DNA from: Spirosoma arboris | GTDB lineage: Bacteria > Bacteroidota > Bacteroidia > Cytophagales > Spirosomataceae | Length of the DNA: 64,000 bases | Assembly (NCBI RefSeq): GCF_009754945.1 | Contig: NZ_WPIN01000004.1 | Location: 1-64,000, forward strand | Direction of reading: 5' to 3' | Shown: positions 63,280 to 64,000 of the stretch, one piece after another | Position numbering within the stretch: position 1 is the stretch's first letter | How the letters are laid out: each line of letters opens with the position of its first letter | Made by a program: the position numbers and the translations under genes | Notes under the pieces: model-generated | The model's database searches: none | What the model was told of the DNA's origin: nothing | What the model saw: only the letters and a program-made list of their open reading frames with translations

Positions 63280-64000
63280 ATGACGCATCAACTTATACTT
63301 AAAAAGCCGCTCGCGTTTTTCGATCTCGAAACAACGGGCGTCAATATTGCCAAAGATCGCATCATTGACATCTGCGTAATTAAAGCCCTTCCTGGTGGTG
63401 AAGTTGTCAGTAAAACTCAGCGTGTTCATCCGGGTATGCCCATACCACTGGAGTCGAGCCTGATTCATGGCATTTACGACGACGATGTAAAAGACGCTCC
63501 GCCATTTAAATCGGTTGCCCGAATGCTGGGCCAGTTTATGGATGGTTGCGACCTGGCGGGTTTCAACTGCAACCGATTCGATGTACCGCTTTTGGTGGAG
63601 GAGTTTCTACGCGCCAATGTAGATTTCGATATGAAAAATCGGCGTCTGGTGGATGCCCAGCGCATTTTTCATCTCATGGAACCTCGCAATCTTTCAGCGG
63701 CTTACAAATTTTATTGCAATAAAGAATTAATCGGTGCTCATGGTGCCGAAGTGGATACGATTGCCACGCTCGAAGTACTCAATGCGCAGGTACAGCGATA
63801 CATGGGTATGGTTGCCAAAGCAGATAGTGGGCAGGATGTTATTTTCGAGAACGATGTCGATATGCTCCATAGCCTGACCGCTAACACCAATGTTGACCTC
63901 GCGGGACGAATCATTCTCAACGATAAAGGCGAAGAAGTTTTTAATTTCGGCAAGCATAAGGGTTTTCCTGTTCTGGAGGTACTCAAGAAAGAACCTTCAT
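63280..64000 (+). CDS. DEDDh 3'-5' exonuclease domain protein, cut by window end
   Basis: An open frame from the ATG at 63280 runs to the window end (240 codons visible, no stop). It shows the DnaQ-like exonuclease motifs: Exo I FFDLETTG near residues 17-24, Exo II FNCNRFDVPLL, and Exo III with the catalytic histidine in HGAEVDTIATLEVL. The visible end (VFNFGKHKGFPVLEVLKKEP) resembles the small FGKHKG module found after such exonucleases. It probably trims DNA or RNA ends in repair or maturation. Confidence 0.88.
   Translation, partial: MTHQLILKKPLAFFDLETTGVNIAKDRIIDICVIKALPGGEVVSKTQRVHPGMPIPLESSLIHGIYDDDVKDAPPFKSVARMLGQFMDGCDLAGFNCNRFDVPLLVEEFLRANVDFDMKNRRLVDAQRIFHLMEPRNLSAAYKFYCNKELIGAHGAEVDTIATLEVLNAQVQRYMGMVAKADSGQDVIFENDVDMLHSLTANTNVDLAGRIILNDKGEEVFNFGKHKGFPVLEVLKKEPS

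Noticed and set aside
1..64000. CRISPR array or tandem direct repeats
   Set aside because: The recurring sequences are inverted pairs at gene borders, not regularly spaced direct repeats, and no cas gene is present.
1..64000. tRNA or rRNA genes
   Set aside because: The intergenic gaps are short and I saw no cloverleaf or rRNA-like sequence in them by eye; a tRNAscan run would settle this.

Overview
The window looks like the chromosome of a Bacteroidota bacterium of the order Cytophagales, most probably Spirosoma-like. I infer this from TTG-N19-21-TAnnTTTG promoters, a PorU2-type C25 peptidase with a type IX secretion tail, GH3-family and DUF6702 proteins, a planctomycete-style PSCyt/DUF1553/DUF1501 gene set, and long intergenic palindromes. 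The sequence is protein coding almost throughout. I saw no rRNA, tRNA, CRISPR array, prophage or intact insertion sequence.

Layout. 0.1-23 kb, minus strand: a branched-chain amino acid superlocus, transcribed ilvD-ilvB-ilvN-(GIY-YIG)-ilvC-ilvA, then leuC-leuD-cimA-methyltransferase-leuB, then leuA behind its own promoter and a probable attenuator. An 8 kb accessory block (two AraC regulators, an SDR, a DUF1801 protein, a PQQ/cytochrome dehydrogenase, an M1 peptidase) separates ilvA from leuC. 23-33.5 kb: murQ, an orphan pseudo-receiver, an AGE-family epimerase, lon, a DUF6702 protein, rseP, dxr and a GH3 protein. 33.6-36.7 kb, plus strand: mreBCD and free-methionine-(R)-sulfoxide reductase. 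36.8-48.5 kb, plus strand: a small exported protein, a Tat-exported propeller, a DUF2231/cytochrome/LRR protein, a PSCyt/LamG/DUF1553 lipoprotein, a DUF1501 protein and PorU2. 48.5-54 kb: a lipoprotein, a 50-codon lasso-type RiPP precursor, a large secreted nuclease-like protein and an isolated lasso B2 leader peptidase. 54-60 kb: MscS channel, glpK, an alditol-oxidase-like flavoprotein, glpF and a quinone-reductase-like dehydrogenase. 60-64 kb: exbB-exbD, a Rieske/FAD reductase and a truncated DEDDh exonuclease.

How the genes fit together. The first 23 kb encode the whole valine/leucine/isoleucine pathway. Two routes lead to 2-oxobutyrate: threonine deaminase (IlvA) and a CimA-type citramalate synthase feeding LeuCD and LeuB. 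LeuA lacks the usual C-terminal leucine-binding domain. Its control may instead be transcriptional: the leuA leader carries a Leu-containing short ORF followed by a terminator, and a tandem-palindrome element just after the leuA promoter recurs in front of ilvD.

Most notable observations: (1) the unannotated lasso-type precursor at 49211-49363 with a B2 peptidase 4 kb away but no B1 or cyclase in view; (2) seven copies of a REP/BIME-like element whose arms covary with each other and within themselves, two of them bracketing a GIY-YIG nuclease gene inserted between ilvN and ilvC; (3) the shared ilvD/leuA operator and the leuA attenuator.
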